Positions 22,926-31,856 are shown, numbered from the stretch's first letter. The stretch is 64,000 nt of DNA from Lachnospiraceae bacterium (GCA_910575105.1 CAJTDK010000015.1:24164-88163); one strand, 5' to 3'. A program made the numbers and translations. The notes: a model not told the origin generated them from the sequence alone.

Positions 22926-23963
22926 ATGAGTGATAAAAAAGTAATAAATAATGAAGAAAAAAAAGACCTTGACCTTCTCAACAAGCTTAAGGGACTGCCC
23001 GGCGGCCTGGTCATCGTGCCCTTAGTCATCGCGGTAGTGCTGGCGACTTTCGTTCCGCAGGCGTTCCAGATCGGCGGTTACGTGACCGCCCTGTTCTATG
23101 AAGGAAATGCTTGTATGATGGGATTCTTTCTGATCGTATGCGGCTCCATGATCGACATCAAGCAGGTGGGCATGCCCCTCTACAAAGGCGTGATCATGAC
23201 CGGCTCTAAGTTTCTGCTTGGCGTGCTCCTTGGCCTGATCGTAGGGAAGATCTGCGGACCGGCAGGATTCTTAGGGATCGCGCCCTTCGTACTCATCGCG
23301 GCGATCACGAACTCCAACGGCTCCCTTTACATCTCCCTGTCTTCACAGTTCGGCAATGCGACAGACACTGGAGCGATCTCCATCCTCTCCCTGAACGACG
23401 GGCCGTTTTTCACCCTGATCGCCCTGGGAGCGACCGGGCTTGCCAATATCCCGATTATGTCCCTCGTAGCCGTATTAGTGCCGCTGCTGATCGGATTTAT
23501 CTGGGGGAATCTTGACAAAGGCTTCCGGGATGCATGCAAGAACGCACAGCCGATCGTGACCTTCTTTATGACGATCTCCATCGGTGCAAAGACAGATGTT
23601 AAGACGATCCTTACGGCAGGCGCTTCCGGTATCGTGCTCGGACTGATCTCCGCCGCAACAGCAGTGCTCTTCTTCTTCATCATCAACCTTCTTCTTCCGA
23701 AGAAAGAGAGAAACGCCATGGGCGCGGCGGTCGGTACGACAGCCCTCAATTCTGCCATGACTCCGGCGGCAGTTGCAGAGGCAGACCCGACGATGGAGGA
23801 GTTTGTTCCGATGGCTACCGCACAGTGTGCGACAGCATCCATCATCACCCTGTTTTTGTGTCCGTTCATCACGGCCGCATTTGACAAATATATGCAGAAA
23901 AAGCAGAAAGGGATCTACGGTCCGGACGGCTGGGCATACGCGAAGGTTTCCGGAGCGAACTAA
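22926..23963 (+). CDS. kdgT: 2-Keto-3-deoxygluconate permease-family transporter
   Basis: This 345-residue membrane protein has about ten hydrophobic segments after a hydrophilic N-terminus. It begins its conserved part with KGLPGGLVIVPLVIAVVLATFVP and contains AAITNSNGSLYISL and VGTTALNSAMTPAAVAEADP, typical of KdgT. Family members import sugar acids with protons. Next to a DUF1537 kinase and PdxA2, the likely cargo is a four-carbon acid sugar rather than 2-keto-3-deoxygluconate. The start ATG at 22926 lies behind GAGAGGAGAAACAAA. It ends the operon; a hairpin follows. Confidence 0.85.
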   Translation: MSDKKVINNEEKKDLDLLNKLKGLPGGLVIVPLVIAVVLATFVPQAFQIGGYVTALFYEGNACMMGFFLIVCGSMIDIKQVGMPLYKGVIMTGSKFLLGVLLGLIVGKICGPAGFLGIAPFVLIAAITNSNGSLYISLSSQFGNATDTGAISILSLNDGPFFTLIALGATGLANIPIMSLVAVLVPLLIGFIWGNLDKGFRDACKNAQPIVTFFMTISIGAKTDVKTILTAGASGIVLGLISAATAVLFFFIINLLLPKKERNAMGAAVGTTALNSAMTPAAVAEADPTMEEFVPMATAQCATASIITLFLCPFITAAFDKYMQKKQKGIYGPDGWAYAKVSGAN

Positions 23964-24012
23964 GCAGAAATGAAATAAAAACGAAAGAAAAGCAAAAAAG
24001 CAAGTGAAAAGA

Positions 24013-24047
24013 GTCCTTTTATATGATAAAATATAAAAGGGCTTTTT
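24013..24047 (+). terminator. Terminator after the permease
   Basis: GTCCTTTTATAT-gataaa-ATATAAAAGGGC followed by TTTTT. The stem is AT-rich but long. Confidence 0.7.
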
Positions 24048-24062
24048 CCATAAGGAGGTTCT

Positions 24063-24605
24063 ATGAGTAAGATAACAGTCCATATGACGAAAGAAGCCCT
24101 TTATGATTTCCTGCTGTATCACGCATACTCAAAGTTCAGCGGATTTTTGATCAATATCCTGGGCTTTGCGGTGATATTTTTAGGCGTGTTCAGCTTCGCC
24201 GCCGGGAAGACGGGGGCGGCGGGAGTTGTACTTTACCTGGCCGCGGCGCTGATCTTCATCGGTTATACACCGATGCAGCTTAAGATGAGGGCGAAGAAGC
24301 AGATCAGGATCAATCCGGAGTATAACGGACCGGTAGAGTATATTTTTTCGGAGGAGGAGGGCATAACAGCCAGATGGGAGAGCGGCGGCCGGCAGGTTGG
24401 CTGGGCCGAGGTTACGAGAGCTGTTGTGGCGCCTAAGACGATCGGAGTTTATTATGGCAAGGAGCAGGCGCTGATTTTTCCGAAACAGGATTTCGGGGAG
24501 GAGTTTTTGCCGGTGTATCAGATGATCGTGCGTCATCTGGCGGCGAACAGTGCCCCTAAGGAAGCGGACCCGGAGGAGAAGGGCACGAAGGAAAGTGCTC
24601 TGTAG
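24063..24605 (+). CDS. YcxB-like membrane protein
   Basis: This 180-residue protein has two adjacent hydrophobic helices (ILGFAVIFLGVFSFAAG and VVLYLAAALIFIGYTPMQL) and a C-terminal beta-rich domain (VEYIFSEEEGITARWESGG, then YYGKEQALIFPKQDF). This is the arrangement of YcxB-like proteins, whose function is not established. The start ATG at 24063 lies behind AAGGAGG. It stands between the acid-sugar operon terminator and the DeoR gene, 44 nt ahead of it, and may be co-transcribed with the regulator. Confidence 0.7.
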   Translation: MSKITVHMTKEALYDFLLYHAYSKFSGFLINILGFAVIFLGVFSFAAGKTGAAGVVLYLAAALIFIGYTPMQLKMRAKKQIRINPEYNGPVEYIFSEEEGITARWESGGRQVGWAEVTRAVVAPKTIGVYYGKEQALIFPKQDFGEEFLPVYQMIVRHLAANSAPKEADPEEKGTKESAL

Positions 24606-24649
24606 GAGGGCTTCCCCAAAAGGAGCAGATCAGCGCGAAAGGGAAAGTT

Positions 24650-25426
24650 ATGGAAGAGCGCAGAAGGGCAATTTTACGTGAAGTAGAGGAGAAGGGAAGA
24701 GTGCGGGTAGCGCAGTTAAGCCGGCAGTTCGGCTGTTCGGAGGTGACGATCCGCAACGATATTAAAAATATGGACATGGAAGGGCTTCTGATGAGAACTC
24801 ACGGAGGGGCGGTGAAGCTTGACAGGGAGCCGGAGCGGAAGTATTCGGCGGAGAGCATCTACCGCAACACAGAACGCAAAAAGCGGATCGCCGCCTGCGC
24901 TTATGAGTTTATCGAGGACCGGGATACGATCATCATCGACGATGCCTCCAGCAGTTTTTATCTGGCGGTGCACATCAAGGAGCACCCAAAGAAACGGCTG
25001 GCGGTGGTGACCAATTCGCTCCTTGTGGGAAATGAGCTGGCGGGAGTCCCCCATGTGGAGCTTTATCTGGTGGGCGGCCATGTGGGGGGACATCTGGCGG
25101 CGACGATGGGGGATGCGGCGCTCTCCAATATGGAGCAGTTCCACGTGGATAAAGGCTTTATCGGCATCCACAGCATTAACTTTGACGTAGGGCTTACCTC
25201 CATAGCCACGCCCCAGATGCAGGTGAAAAAGGCGATCCTTAAGGCGTCGAATGAGGTCTATGTGCTGGCGGACAGCAGCAAGTTCGGCGGCGGGTACGTG
25301 TCGGTTATCTGCCCCATGAACGAAGTGCATAAGATCATTACAGACGATGAAGTGTCGAAGGAATATATCCGGAAGGCGCAGCAGATGTCTGTCCCTCTGG
25401 TGATCGCCAGACGGGAGGGGCGCTAA
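24650..25426 (+). CDS. DeoR/GlpR-family transcription regulator
   Basis: This 258-residue protein has an N-terminal winged helix (RRRAILREVEEKGRVRVAQLSRQFGCSEVTIRNDIKNMDMEGLLMRTHGGAV), the classic DeoR signature. A sugar-phosphate-sensing domain follows with IIIDDASSSFYLAVHI, VVTNSLLVG, VGGHVGGHLAATMGD and VLADSSKFG. DeoR-family regulators usually repress and are released by a phosphorylated intermediate. The likely target is the pdxA2 operon, whose upstream region has phased CGAAA boxes. It is convergent with the channel gene. Confidence 0.88.
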   Translation: MEERRRAILREVEEKGRVRVAQLSRQFGCSEVTIRNDIKNMDMEGLLMRTHGGAVKLDREPERKYSAESIYRNTERKKRIAACAYEFIEDRDTIIIDDASSSFYLAVHIKEHPKKRLAVVTNSLLVGNELAGVPHVELYLVGGHVGGHLAATMGDAALSNMEQFHVDKGFIGIHSINFDVGLTSIATPQMQVKKAILKASNEVYVLADSSKFGGGYVSVICPMNEVHKIITDDEVSKEYIRKAQQMSVPLVIARREGR

Positions 25427-25441
25427 AGGATAGCTTGCCTC

Positions 25442-27016
25442 TTAAAGCTCTGACGATATGCTGCCCAGGATCTCCCATGCCGCGTCGCGCTCCTGCTTTT
25501 GCTCCGGAGTGAGCTTCGGATAAGGGCATAGCATCGGGTGTTCTCTGTCGCCGTCATGCCGGAAAGGCCCGTAGCTCCAGTTGTAAAAGGTGTAAAAACG
25601 GAGCCAGCGCATATGGTCCAGCCTGCGGTACATATCCTGCATAGACGCGTCGGTCTTTGTCACGCAATATTTCTGATATGCTTTTTCTACGGTGGCGGCG
25701 GTAAATTCCGTGATCGTCTCGTCGCCCAGAAGGATACGGATCTTCATTAGAAGATGGTCTGCGGCGGCAATCTTGGATTCCCGGTGGAAGTCGTCTAACT
25801 CATCCCAGCTTAATGTAGGATAAGAGACGGACTTGCGGAAGATATCGTTGAGGGTAACCGCTGCCTTGTTCAGCGCGGTCCGCATGATCTGGCTGGGGGT
25901 GTAGATCTCTTCATTGGTTCCAAAGTAGGATACTCCGGGAGCCTCGCGGTTGCTGTGCAGGTCGATGTGCCCGGGGAGTTTATAGTAACGGTTAAGGCGC
26001 CAGAAGATATTCCAGCCCTCCGGCTCGTCGTCTGTACAGATGATGATGCGGTCCGCATGCTCCAGGACTTCATGATGCTCCTCCCAGAAGCCGTCATAAA
26101 AGATCAGGGAATCGCCTGTTTCTGACACTTCTCCCAGGGAAAATGTCTCGTGGAGGCGGCGGTGCATGGCGAGAAATTCCCTTGCGTCCCCGAAGACGTG
26201 ATAGGCCACATGCTGGGTGACAGAGATCACATTTGTCAGGATGGCGCGCTCAAGGATGCACCGGCCGTAGTTGCCGAATCCGATGATGACGATGGAATTC
26301 TCATGGCTGCACAGAGGGCGCTTGCGCCAGTATTGTCTGGCGCAGCAGTCGTAGCTGTGGAAAAAATTAATGTTTCCGGAGAGATGGTCCTGGCCGTTGG
26401 TGGTTCTTGCATAGACATCCACCGGCAGTGCGTGCAGGCCGATGGCACGGCTGTTAACGCCGATATCATTTTCCTTCATCAGGAAGACCTTGCATCTTGC
26501 GCCGGTGCCTTTTTTGCGCGCCACGATCCTTGCCGGGGAGGTGCTGATAAAGAGGCAGGGGTAGTCCGGGAACTCCATCTGGTCCTCCTTTTTTTCGCCG
26601 AAGATGATCACGGCGTCCCCGTCTTCTTTGTAGATATTTGCGGCCAAAGTGTTAGACTCCGGGCCGTAATCCGCAAAATAATACCAGTTCTTCCGGCGCT
26701 GGAAACCGAGCATAAGGAGCGGGAGCCCTTCGCTGGTGACAAAGGATATGACGGCGCCTAACAAGGTCACCAGTATGCCGGCGGACATTAAGAGAAAGAC
26801 AGACCCCACCGCATGTCCCAGGGGCGTGACCGGCGTCAGGTCGCCGTAGCCGACGGTGGTCAGGGTGACCAGGGAGTACCAGAGCGCATCGCCGAAGGTG
26901 CGGATAGTAGCGTCCTGGCTTCTGCACTCGGAAAAGTAGAGGAGAGCCAGAAGCCCCATATAGATGAGCATTAAGACCAGTGTCATGTACAGATAGATTT
27001 TCTTCCTTCTTTTCAT
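25442..27016 (-). CDS. Two-helix potassium channel with Rossmann-like domain and RyR-like tail
   Basis: The start ATG 27016 lies behind AAGGAGA; the frame opens further upstream only by chance. The 524-residue protein has one membrane helix (IYLYMTLVLMLIYMGLLALL), a pore loop with the K+ selectivity filter TVGYGD (54-59), and a second helix. A cytosolic Rossmann-type region follows (IVIIGFGNYGRCILERA, as in TrkA-N/RCK domains). The C-terminus (LDHMRWLRFYTFYNWSYGPF ... EHPMLCPYPKL) matches the RyR domain known from ryanodine receptors and from some bacterial channels and ATPases. The tail probably binds a small ligand that gates the channel; this is inferred. Confidence 0.85.
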   Translation of the reverse strand: MKRRKKIYLYMTLVLMLIYMGLLALLYFSECRSQDATIRTFGDALWYSLVTLTTVGYGDLTPVTPLGHAVGSVFLLMSAGILVTLLGAVISFVTSEGLPLLMLGFQRRKNWYYFADYGPESNTLAANIYKEDGDAVIIFGEKKEDQMEFPDYPCLFISTSPARIVARKKGTGARCKVFLMKENDIGVNSRAIGLHALPVDVYARTTNGQDHLSGNINFFHSYDCCARQYWRKRPLCSHENSIVIIGFGNYGRCILERAILTNVISVTQHVAYHVFGDAREFLAMHRRLHETFSLGEVSETGDSLIFYDGFWEEHHEVLEHADRIIICTDDEPEGWNIFWRLNRYYKLPGHIDLHSNREAPGVSYFGTNEEIYTPSQIMRTALNKAAVTLNDIFRKSVSYPTLSWDELDDFHRESKIAAADHLLMKIRILLGDETITEFTAATVEKAYQKYCVTKTDASMQDMYRRLDHMRWLRFYTFYNWSYGPFRHDGDREHPMLCPYPKLTPEQKQERDAAWEILGSISSEL

Positions 27017-27157
27017 CGTGCGGGTTCTCCTTCTTGCATGTGTTGGGCTGCCCTCAGTGCGTGCGGGCCTGTTTCTTACGCCGGGCGAGGGGGATATAAG
27101 CATTATATCACAGGAGACTGCCAAAGAAAACAGGCTGCTGGTCACAGAGATTAGTAG

Positions 27158-27233
27158 CTACTGTTCATGGGTTACTTTTCATGTTCTTACGGAATGCGCA
27201 CTGGCTGCGCATTCCGTAAGAACATGATTCAGG
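27158..27233. repeat. REP-like hairpin repeat, copy 1
   Basis: ATGTTCTTACGGAATGCGCA, CTGGC loop, then the exact reverse complement. With flanking pairs the arms reach 22 bp (27179-27227). CTACTGTTCATGGGT precedes it and GATTCAGG follows; the same parts flank the copies near 34029 and 52411. Confidence 0.7.
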
Positions 27234-27351
27234 AGTATGAAAATAAATATTCTTTATCATCTACGCCTTGCCGGCTTCTGCCGGCGGGGGTATAATGATA
27301 CAAGAGTAGACAGTAACGGATCCAGGATTGACGACGGGAAGGAGAAGCAGG

Positions 27352-28308
27352 ATGGATAGCAATAATGGAATGAAGATAAACGGCGGGATGAGCATGAATA
27401 GCGGGATGGATCAGCAGGCAAAGGCGCAGGCCAGGGCAGAGGAGATCATGAAAAAATACCGGCTGCATAAGTGGATAAGCTATGCGGTAGTGCTGCTGGA
27501 TGTTATCTTTTTGATCTATATGGACATATTTAAGAGGGATTACCGGATTGATTATGTCGTCGGAGGCTTTGCGTCTTTAATGCTGTCGGTCAGCGTGTTC
27601 GCTATGTACGGAGTGATCGCGGGCGCTGCCATATTGATTAAATGGCTGGGGGCGGTAAAGATCGACGCAGCGCTTTATGAAGAGTGCGAGCCTTTTGTGT
27701 ATGAGGCGTGCCTGAGTAAGCTCCATACCTTTTTCTTTAAAGAGCGGTTTGCTGTCCTTCATGCAATGGCGCGGTACTATCAGGGGGATGGCCGCAGTGC
27801 GGAGGGGATCTTGCGGAATGTGAATCTGTATAAGCTTAAGGGATTATATAAACTGAATTATTACATCCTTTTGTCGGCCATCAGCTTTGAAAAGGGAGAA
27901 GGGATGCGTGCGGCGGAGCTTGAGCAGTCCTACCGAAGGAGCTTAAAGATGAATAAAAAAGAGCAGTTATCTTTTAAAATCCTCTGTGCCGGCAACAATC
28001 TGATCCGGGCTATGGAGAATCAGGATTACCAGTCTGCGTTCCGGTTCCTTTCTGAGCGGAGGGTGCTCGATGGCGGGAAGTGCAGGAAGTGGGCGCATAT
28101 CGGCTACAGTCTGTACGAGGCAAAGATCTATGCGGGCATAGGCGATGAAAAGAGCGCGCGGATGAATCTTGATTATGTCATCGCAGAGGGCGGCAGGCTT
28201 GTGTATGTAGAGAGGGCGAAGGAGCTGCTGCAAAGGATGGACAGTGATGCGGCAGATTTGGAGCCGCCCAACGGAGAGCTGGAAAAGGAGAGATTATCAG
28301 ATGGATAA
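27352..28308 (+). CDS. Two-helix membrane protein with helical repeat-like cytosolic domain
   Basis: The start ATG 27352 is behind GAAGGAGAAGCAGG. The 318-residue product has a Met/Gly/Asn-rich N-terminus, two membrane helices (ISYAVVLLDVIFLIYMDIF and LMLSVSVFAMYGVIAGAAILI), and a long alpha-helical C-terminal half. That half resembles tetratricopeptide-like repeats (FAVLHAMARYYQGDGRSAEGILRN, KWAHIGYSLYEAKIYAGIGDEKSARMNLDYVI). I do not recognise a family. It overlaps the response-regulator start by 8 nt, so the two are translated together, and it may be the input partner of that regulator. Confidence 0.6.
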   Translation: MDSNNGMKINGGMSMNSGMDQQAKAQARAEEIMKKYRLHKWISYAVVLLDVIFLIYMDIFKRDYRIDYVVGGFASLMLSVSVFAMYGVIAGAAILIKWLGAVKIDAALYEECEPFVYEACLSKLHTFFFKERFAVLHAMARYYQGDGRSAEGILRNVNLYKLKGLYKLNYYILLSAISFEKGEGMRAAELEQSYRRSLKMNKKEQLSFKILCAGNNLIRAMENQDYQSAFRFLSERRVLDGGKCRKWAHIGYSLYEAKIYAGIGDEKSARMNLDYVIAEGGRLVYVERAKELLQRMDSDAADLEPPNGELEKERLSDG

Positions 28309-29068
28309 GATCCTGCTGCTTGAGGATGACGAGAGCTTAAACCGGGGCATCAGCCTGAAGCTTGAAAAAGAAGGATACGAGGTCTTAAGGGCCGTCAGTG
28401 TCAGGCAGGCAAATGATTTATTTGATAAACATGAGGTGGTGCTCGTGATCAGCGATATCACGGTGGAAGACGGGGACGGGCTTTCGTTCTGCCGGAGCAT
28501 AAGGGAGAAAAGCCAGGTGCATTTTATCTTCCTGACCGCTTTAGACCAAGAGGTGGATATCGTAAATGGTTACGATGCCGGGGCGGACGATTATATCACC
28601 AAGCCCTTCAGCCTGATGGTGCTCATCTCGAAGGTCAATGTGCTGATGCGCCGCATCGGGGCAAGGGACGAAAGTAGTGGGAGCGGCCGGCTTTTAAGGT
28701 CCGGGGACCTAGAGGTAAATTGCCGGGAGATGAAAGCATACAAGGGCGGGGAAGAGATACTGCTGAGTAAAAAAGAATTTCAGCTTTTGCTTTATTTTCT
28801 GGAGAATCCCAGGCAGGTCATCTCGAAGGAGCAGATCCTTAGCGCGGTATGGGACGTGGACGGGCAGTTTGTGGATGACAATACGGTTCCGGTCACCATA
28901 AGCCGGCTGAAAAAGAAGGTGGCGGGCAGGGCGTACCCGGCCGGATGTACCCAAAGAGCGCCTCATGATGCAGATTCCAGTGAGGCAGACGGGCTCCTCT
29001 TGGCAGAGTATATCAAGAATGTCCGGGGGATGGGGTATATCTGGACGGTGGATGTGTCATCGAATTAG
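28301..29068 (+). CDS. OmpR-type response regulator with an inserted loop
   Basis: The start ATG 28301 is behind AAAAGGAGAG. The 255-residue protein has a receiver domain (LLLEDDE, phospho-acceptor Asp52 in LVISDITVEDG, conserved T and K in FLTALDQ and YITKPFS) and a winged-helix output domain (LLSKKEFQLLLYFLENPRQVISKEQIL, then VPVTISRLKKKV). Between SRLKKKV and the final YIKNVRGMGYIW there are about 25 extra residues (AYPAGCTQRAPHDADSSEAD) where relatives have 8-10, so the wing is unusually long. No sensor kinase is adjacent; the partner may be elsewhere or may be the upstream membrane protein. Confidence 0.85.
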   Translation: MDKILLLEDDESLNRGISLKLEKEGYEVLRAVSVRQANDLFDKHEVVLVISDITVEDGDGLSFCRSIREKSQVHFIFLTALDQEVDIVNGYDAGADDYITKPFSLMVLISKVNVLMRRIGARDESSGSGRLLRSGDLEVNCREMKAYKGGEEILLSKKEFQLLLYFLENPRQVISKEQILSAVWDVDGQFVDDNTVPVTISRLKKKVAGRAYPAGCTQRAPHDADSSEADGLLLAEYIKNVRGMGYIWTVDVSSN

Positions 29069-29150
29069 TACATCGGAAAATCAGACAAGTGATATGGCTG
29101 GTTAGTTATTATTCGATGTATTCGTATGAAGAACAAGGAATGGTTCGGAC

Positions 29151-29193
29151 AATCCTGCTCTCTGGCGTTTTGAACAGCCAGGGAGCAGGATTT
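29151..29193 (+). terminator. Terminator after the response regulator
   Basis: AATCCTGCTC/GAGCAGGATT with an inner CTGGC/GCCAG stem, followed by TTT. It also faces the M24 gene end. Confidence 0.7.
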
Positions 29194-29235
29194 ATGCTGC
29201 GGTGAAAGTTCGCTTAGATTTAAGAAATATTCGGA

Positions 29236-30312
29236 TTAACCGATAACCTGCCACTTCTTTTCAACTGCATTAAGTAGTTCGTGCCCGTCCTCCGTAACGA
29301 GCACAAGGTCCTCGATGCGGACGCCGTATTTTCCTTCGATATAGATGCCCGGCTCGATGGAGAAGATCATACCCGGCTCCGCCACATTCTTGTTGATCGG
29401 GGAGACATCGCCGTACTCATGGTCTTCCTGGCCGATGAAGTGGCCCAGGCGGATCTTCCAGTATTCGCTGTAGCCCTTTTCATCAATGTAATCTCTCGCC
29501 TGCGCGTCGATATCGCAGAATCGGACGCCCGGCTTGATCACGGATTCGGCGCGCAGAACAGCCTCGCGGACGATGTCGTGAATTTCCTGCTCCTCGGCGG
29601 AGGCTTCCTTACAGTAGAAGGTCCTCGTCATATCCGAGCAATACCCTTTCCATACGCAGCCCATATCGATCAGGATGCATTCGCCTGCCTTGAGGGTTCT
29701 CGTGCCGCTGGGCTCGTGGTGCTGGTCGGCGGCATTGGGGCCGAAGCACACGATGGTATCAAAGCTCGTCCCGCTTGCGCCGGCTTTCAGGTATTCACTG
29801 TCGATAAAGTCGGCGATCTGTTTTTCTGACATTCCTTCTTTCACGTATTCCTTCACCATCTCCATCACCCGGTCATTGATGGCGGACGCCTCTTTCATGA
29901 TCTTGATCTCTTCTGCATTCTTCACCGCGCGCACGCCGTCCACGCAGTCAGAACCCCATACGGTCTTTAGCTGCGGGCATTTTTCCTGAAGAGGGATAAG
30001 GAAGCGCGCCGGCCATGTCTTGTCGATGCCCAGCGTCTGGGACGGATCGATCTGGTCTGCGATAATGGAGATCTGATCCTCCATGTCGCTGAACCACACC
30101 TCTTTAAATCCGGTATTTGATACGAAGTAAAGATAGTTGAGCAGCATGACATGCTCGCCGTTTGATTTGAGGATCAGGGCATAGAGCCTCTCCCCCGGAT
30201 TAACCATGATCCCGGTGAGGAAACGGATGCTTAAGGGGTCGGATACGATGAGCTGTGTCAGGCCCTTTTCCTCCATCTTGGCCAGTACGCGGGCAATTCT
30301 TTCGTTGTTCAT
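29236..30312 (-). CDS. M24-family metallopeptidase (Xaa-Pro aminopeptidase-like)
   Basis: This 358-residue protein starts at ATG 30312 behind AAAGGAGA. The N-terminal creatinase-like domain (1-125) precedes the pita-bread catalytic domain. The two-metal ligands are visible: the Asp pair in ILIDMGCVWKGYCSDMTRTF, His in RLGHFIGQEDHE, Glu in FSIEPGIYI and Glu in GVRIEDLVLV. Family members remove N-terminal residues before proline. RLGHFIGQEDHE departs from the common GHGIG-HE pattern, so substrate range may differ. It is monocistronic and convergent with the response regulator. Confidence 0.9.
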   Translation of the reverse strand: MNNERIARVLAKMEEKGLTQLIVSDPLSIRFLTGIMVNPGERLYALILKSNGEHVMLLNYLYFVSNTGFKEVWFSDMEDQISIIADQIDPSQTLGIDKTWPARFLIPLQEKCPQLKTVWGSDCVDGVRAVKNAEEIKIMKEASAINDRVMEMVKEYVKEGMSEKQIADFIDSEYLKAGASGTSFDTIVCFGPNAADQHHEPSGTRTLKAGECILIDMGCVWKGYCSDMTRTFYCKEASAEEQEIHDIVREAVLRAESVIKPGVRFCDIDAQARDYIDEKGYSEYWKIRLGHFIGQEDHEYGDVSPINKNVAEPGMIFSIEPGIYIEGKYGVRIEDLVLVTEDGHELLNAVEKKWQVIG

Positions 30313-30512
30313 ATGTAGAAATCTCCTTTCTTGAATGTGTATCTATTGTATCACATTTTTGAAGAAGAGGTTAAAGTTTTGCGGGGAAATTTGGAAGAAA
30401 AAATAATTTTATCCTATCCTTTTTTCCCTTTGATCAGTTATACCTGTTAAAGCATGTATTTTTGCGCTATATACGTATAATATGGCTGCGCTGCCGGGGA
30501 AGGAGGGATTTT

Positions 30513-31031
30513 TTGGACGCAGATTTTCTTTTGGTCAGGAGGATGAAACAGGGGAATGAGGAGGCTTTCGATACCTTCGTCCGCAAATATTACGGAGAGA
30601 TACTGAATTATTGCCGGTTCCACTGTTTTGACGCGGAGAGCGCCCAGGACCTGACGCAGGAAACGTTCCTTAAGTTCTTCGTTCATCTGCCGGAATACCG
30701 GCATATGGGGAAAACGAAAAATTTCCTGTACACGGTGGCTGCAAATCTCTGCCGGGATTTTTATAAGAAGAGAAAGGATGTGCCGATGGAGAGGGAGGGC
30801 CTGGAGTCACGGGCGGCTCCTGCTACAGATCCCTTAGGGCCGGTAGTTGACCGGGTGGTCATTAACGAGGCGCTCCTCAGATTGCCGGAAGAGTTCCGGG
30901 AGATGATCGTGCTGCATTATTTTCAGGGGATGAAGGTCTCGGAGGCGGCGGAGGTGCTCGGTATCGGGGTATCCCTTGCAAAATACAGGCTGCGGGAGGG
31001 GAAGGCGCGGCTTAAACGTCTTCTGGAGTAG
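30513..31031 (+). CDS. RNA polymerase sigma-70 family (ECF-type) factor
   Basis: The start is TTG 30513, 5 nt after AAGGAGGG; upstream in-frame residues have no ribosome-binding site. The 172-residue protein has sigma region 2 (EEAFDTFVRKYYGEILNYCRFHCFDAESAQDLTQETFLKFF, with FLYTVAANLCRDFYKKRK) and region 4 (ALLRLPEEFREMIVLHYFQGMKVSEAAEVLGIGVSLAKYRLREGKARLKRLL). It is followed by a membrane protein and an ABC transporter on the same strand, an arrangement in which the second gene often holds or inhibits the sigma factor. Confidence 0.88.
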   Translation: MDADFLLVRRMKQGNEEAFDTFVRKYYGEILNYCRFHCFDAESAQDLTQETFLKFFVHLPEYRHMGKTKNFLYTVAANLCRDFYKKRKDVPMEREGLESRAAPATDPLGPVVDRVVINEALLRLPEEFREMIVLHYFQGMKVSEAAEVLGIGVSLAKYRLREGKARLKRLLE

Positions 31032-31091
31032 GTGGAAGTATAGTATATGAGCAATATTTTGAGGACTGATTTGAAGAAATGGAGGGATCAT

Positions 31092-31856
31092 ATGAATCTG
31101 GAAAAAATGCTGGAGTTATATAGGGAGGACATGAAGCTGACACCCAATGAGGAAAGAGTGGCAAGGACTGTCCGGCTGTCCGGCGAGATCTTCCTTGAGA
31201 GGGAACAGGAGCGGATGCTTAATTACGCAGAGTTTCTGAAGACCCAGTTTTTTGTGCTGAGGAAGCGGTGGTGGCTGTATCAGTGCCTGCTTTTGGCGGC
31301 GGCGTATCTTGTGCTTGGGTACATGCAGGAGGAGGTCTATGCGCACAGGAGCGTAGGGGTGGCGGGGGTACTGTTTGTGGTGCTCATTATCCCGGAGATG
31401 TGGAAGAACAGGACGAACTGCAGTATGGAGGTGGAGGCGGCGGCTTATTATCCGCTGCGTCAGATCTATGCAGCGCGTATGCTCATGTTCGGTGTTGCGG
31501 ACTTCTGCATTGCGGCAGTGTTCTGCGCGGGGCTTCGGGGGCGGCTGCATTTTACCATGGCAGATCTTCTTGTGCAGTTTTTGTTCCCTATGGTGGTGAC
31601 GGCGTGCATCTGCTTTGGGATTCTGTGCAACAAATATGCGGTGAGCGAGATGGTGTCGGTGGGCGCCTGCCTCGTGTGGAGCGGGGTGTGGTGGATGATC
31701 GCGATGAGCGAGCAGATCTATCGGGCGGTGTGGCTCCCGGCGTGGGTGTGCCTGTTTCTGGCGGTGGTGCTGCTTCTGGCAGCCGTTTCCTACAATGCGG
31801 TGAAAAACTGCGGGAAGTGCCTGGAGGTCGGCCTTGCTGCAGCCGGCAGGGAATAA
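31092..31856 (+). CDS. Multi-pass membrane protein beside the sigma gene
   Basis: The start ATG 31092 follows ATGGAGGGATCAT. The 254-residue product has a helical cytosolic N-terminus of about 65 residues (NLEKMLELYREDMKLTPNEERVARTVRLSGEIFLEREQER) and then six hydrophobic segments. The layout, a soluble N-terminal part just after a sigma factor gene, suggests an anti-sigma role, but no anti-sigma zinc motif is seen. It could equally be a subunit of the ABC transporter encoded next. I do not recognise the family. Confidence 0.6.
   Translation: MNLEKMLELYREDMKLTPNEERVARTVRLSGEIFLEREQERMLNYAEFLKTQFFVLRKRWWLYQCLLLAAAYLVLGYMQEEVYAHRSVGVAGVLFVVLIIPEMWKNRTNCSMEVEAAAYYPLRQIYAARMLMFGVADFCIAAVFCAGLRGRLHFTMADLLVQFLFPMVVTACICFGILCNKYAVSEMVSVGACLVWSGVWWMIAMSEQIYRAVWLPAWVCLFLAVVLLLAAVSYNAVKNCGKCLEVGLAAAGRE

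Noticed and set aside
30453..30481. Promoter before the sigma factor at 30513
   Set aside because: A perfect TATAAT is present at 30476-30481, but no acceptable -35 lies 16-18 nt upstream, and it is not an extended -10, so I left it out of the feature list.
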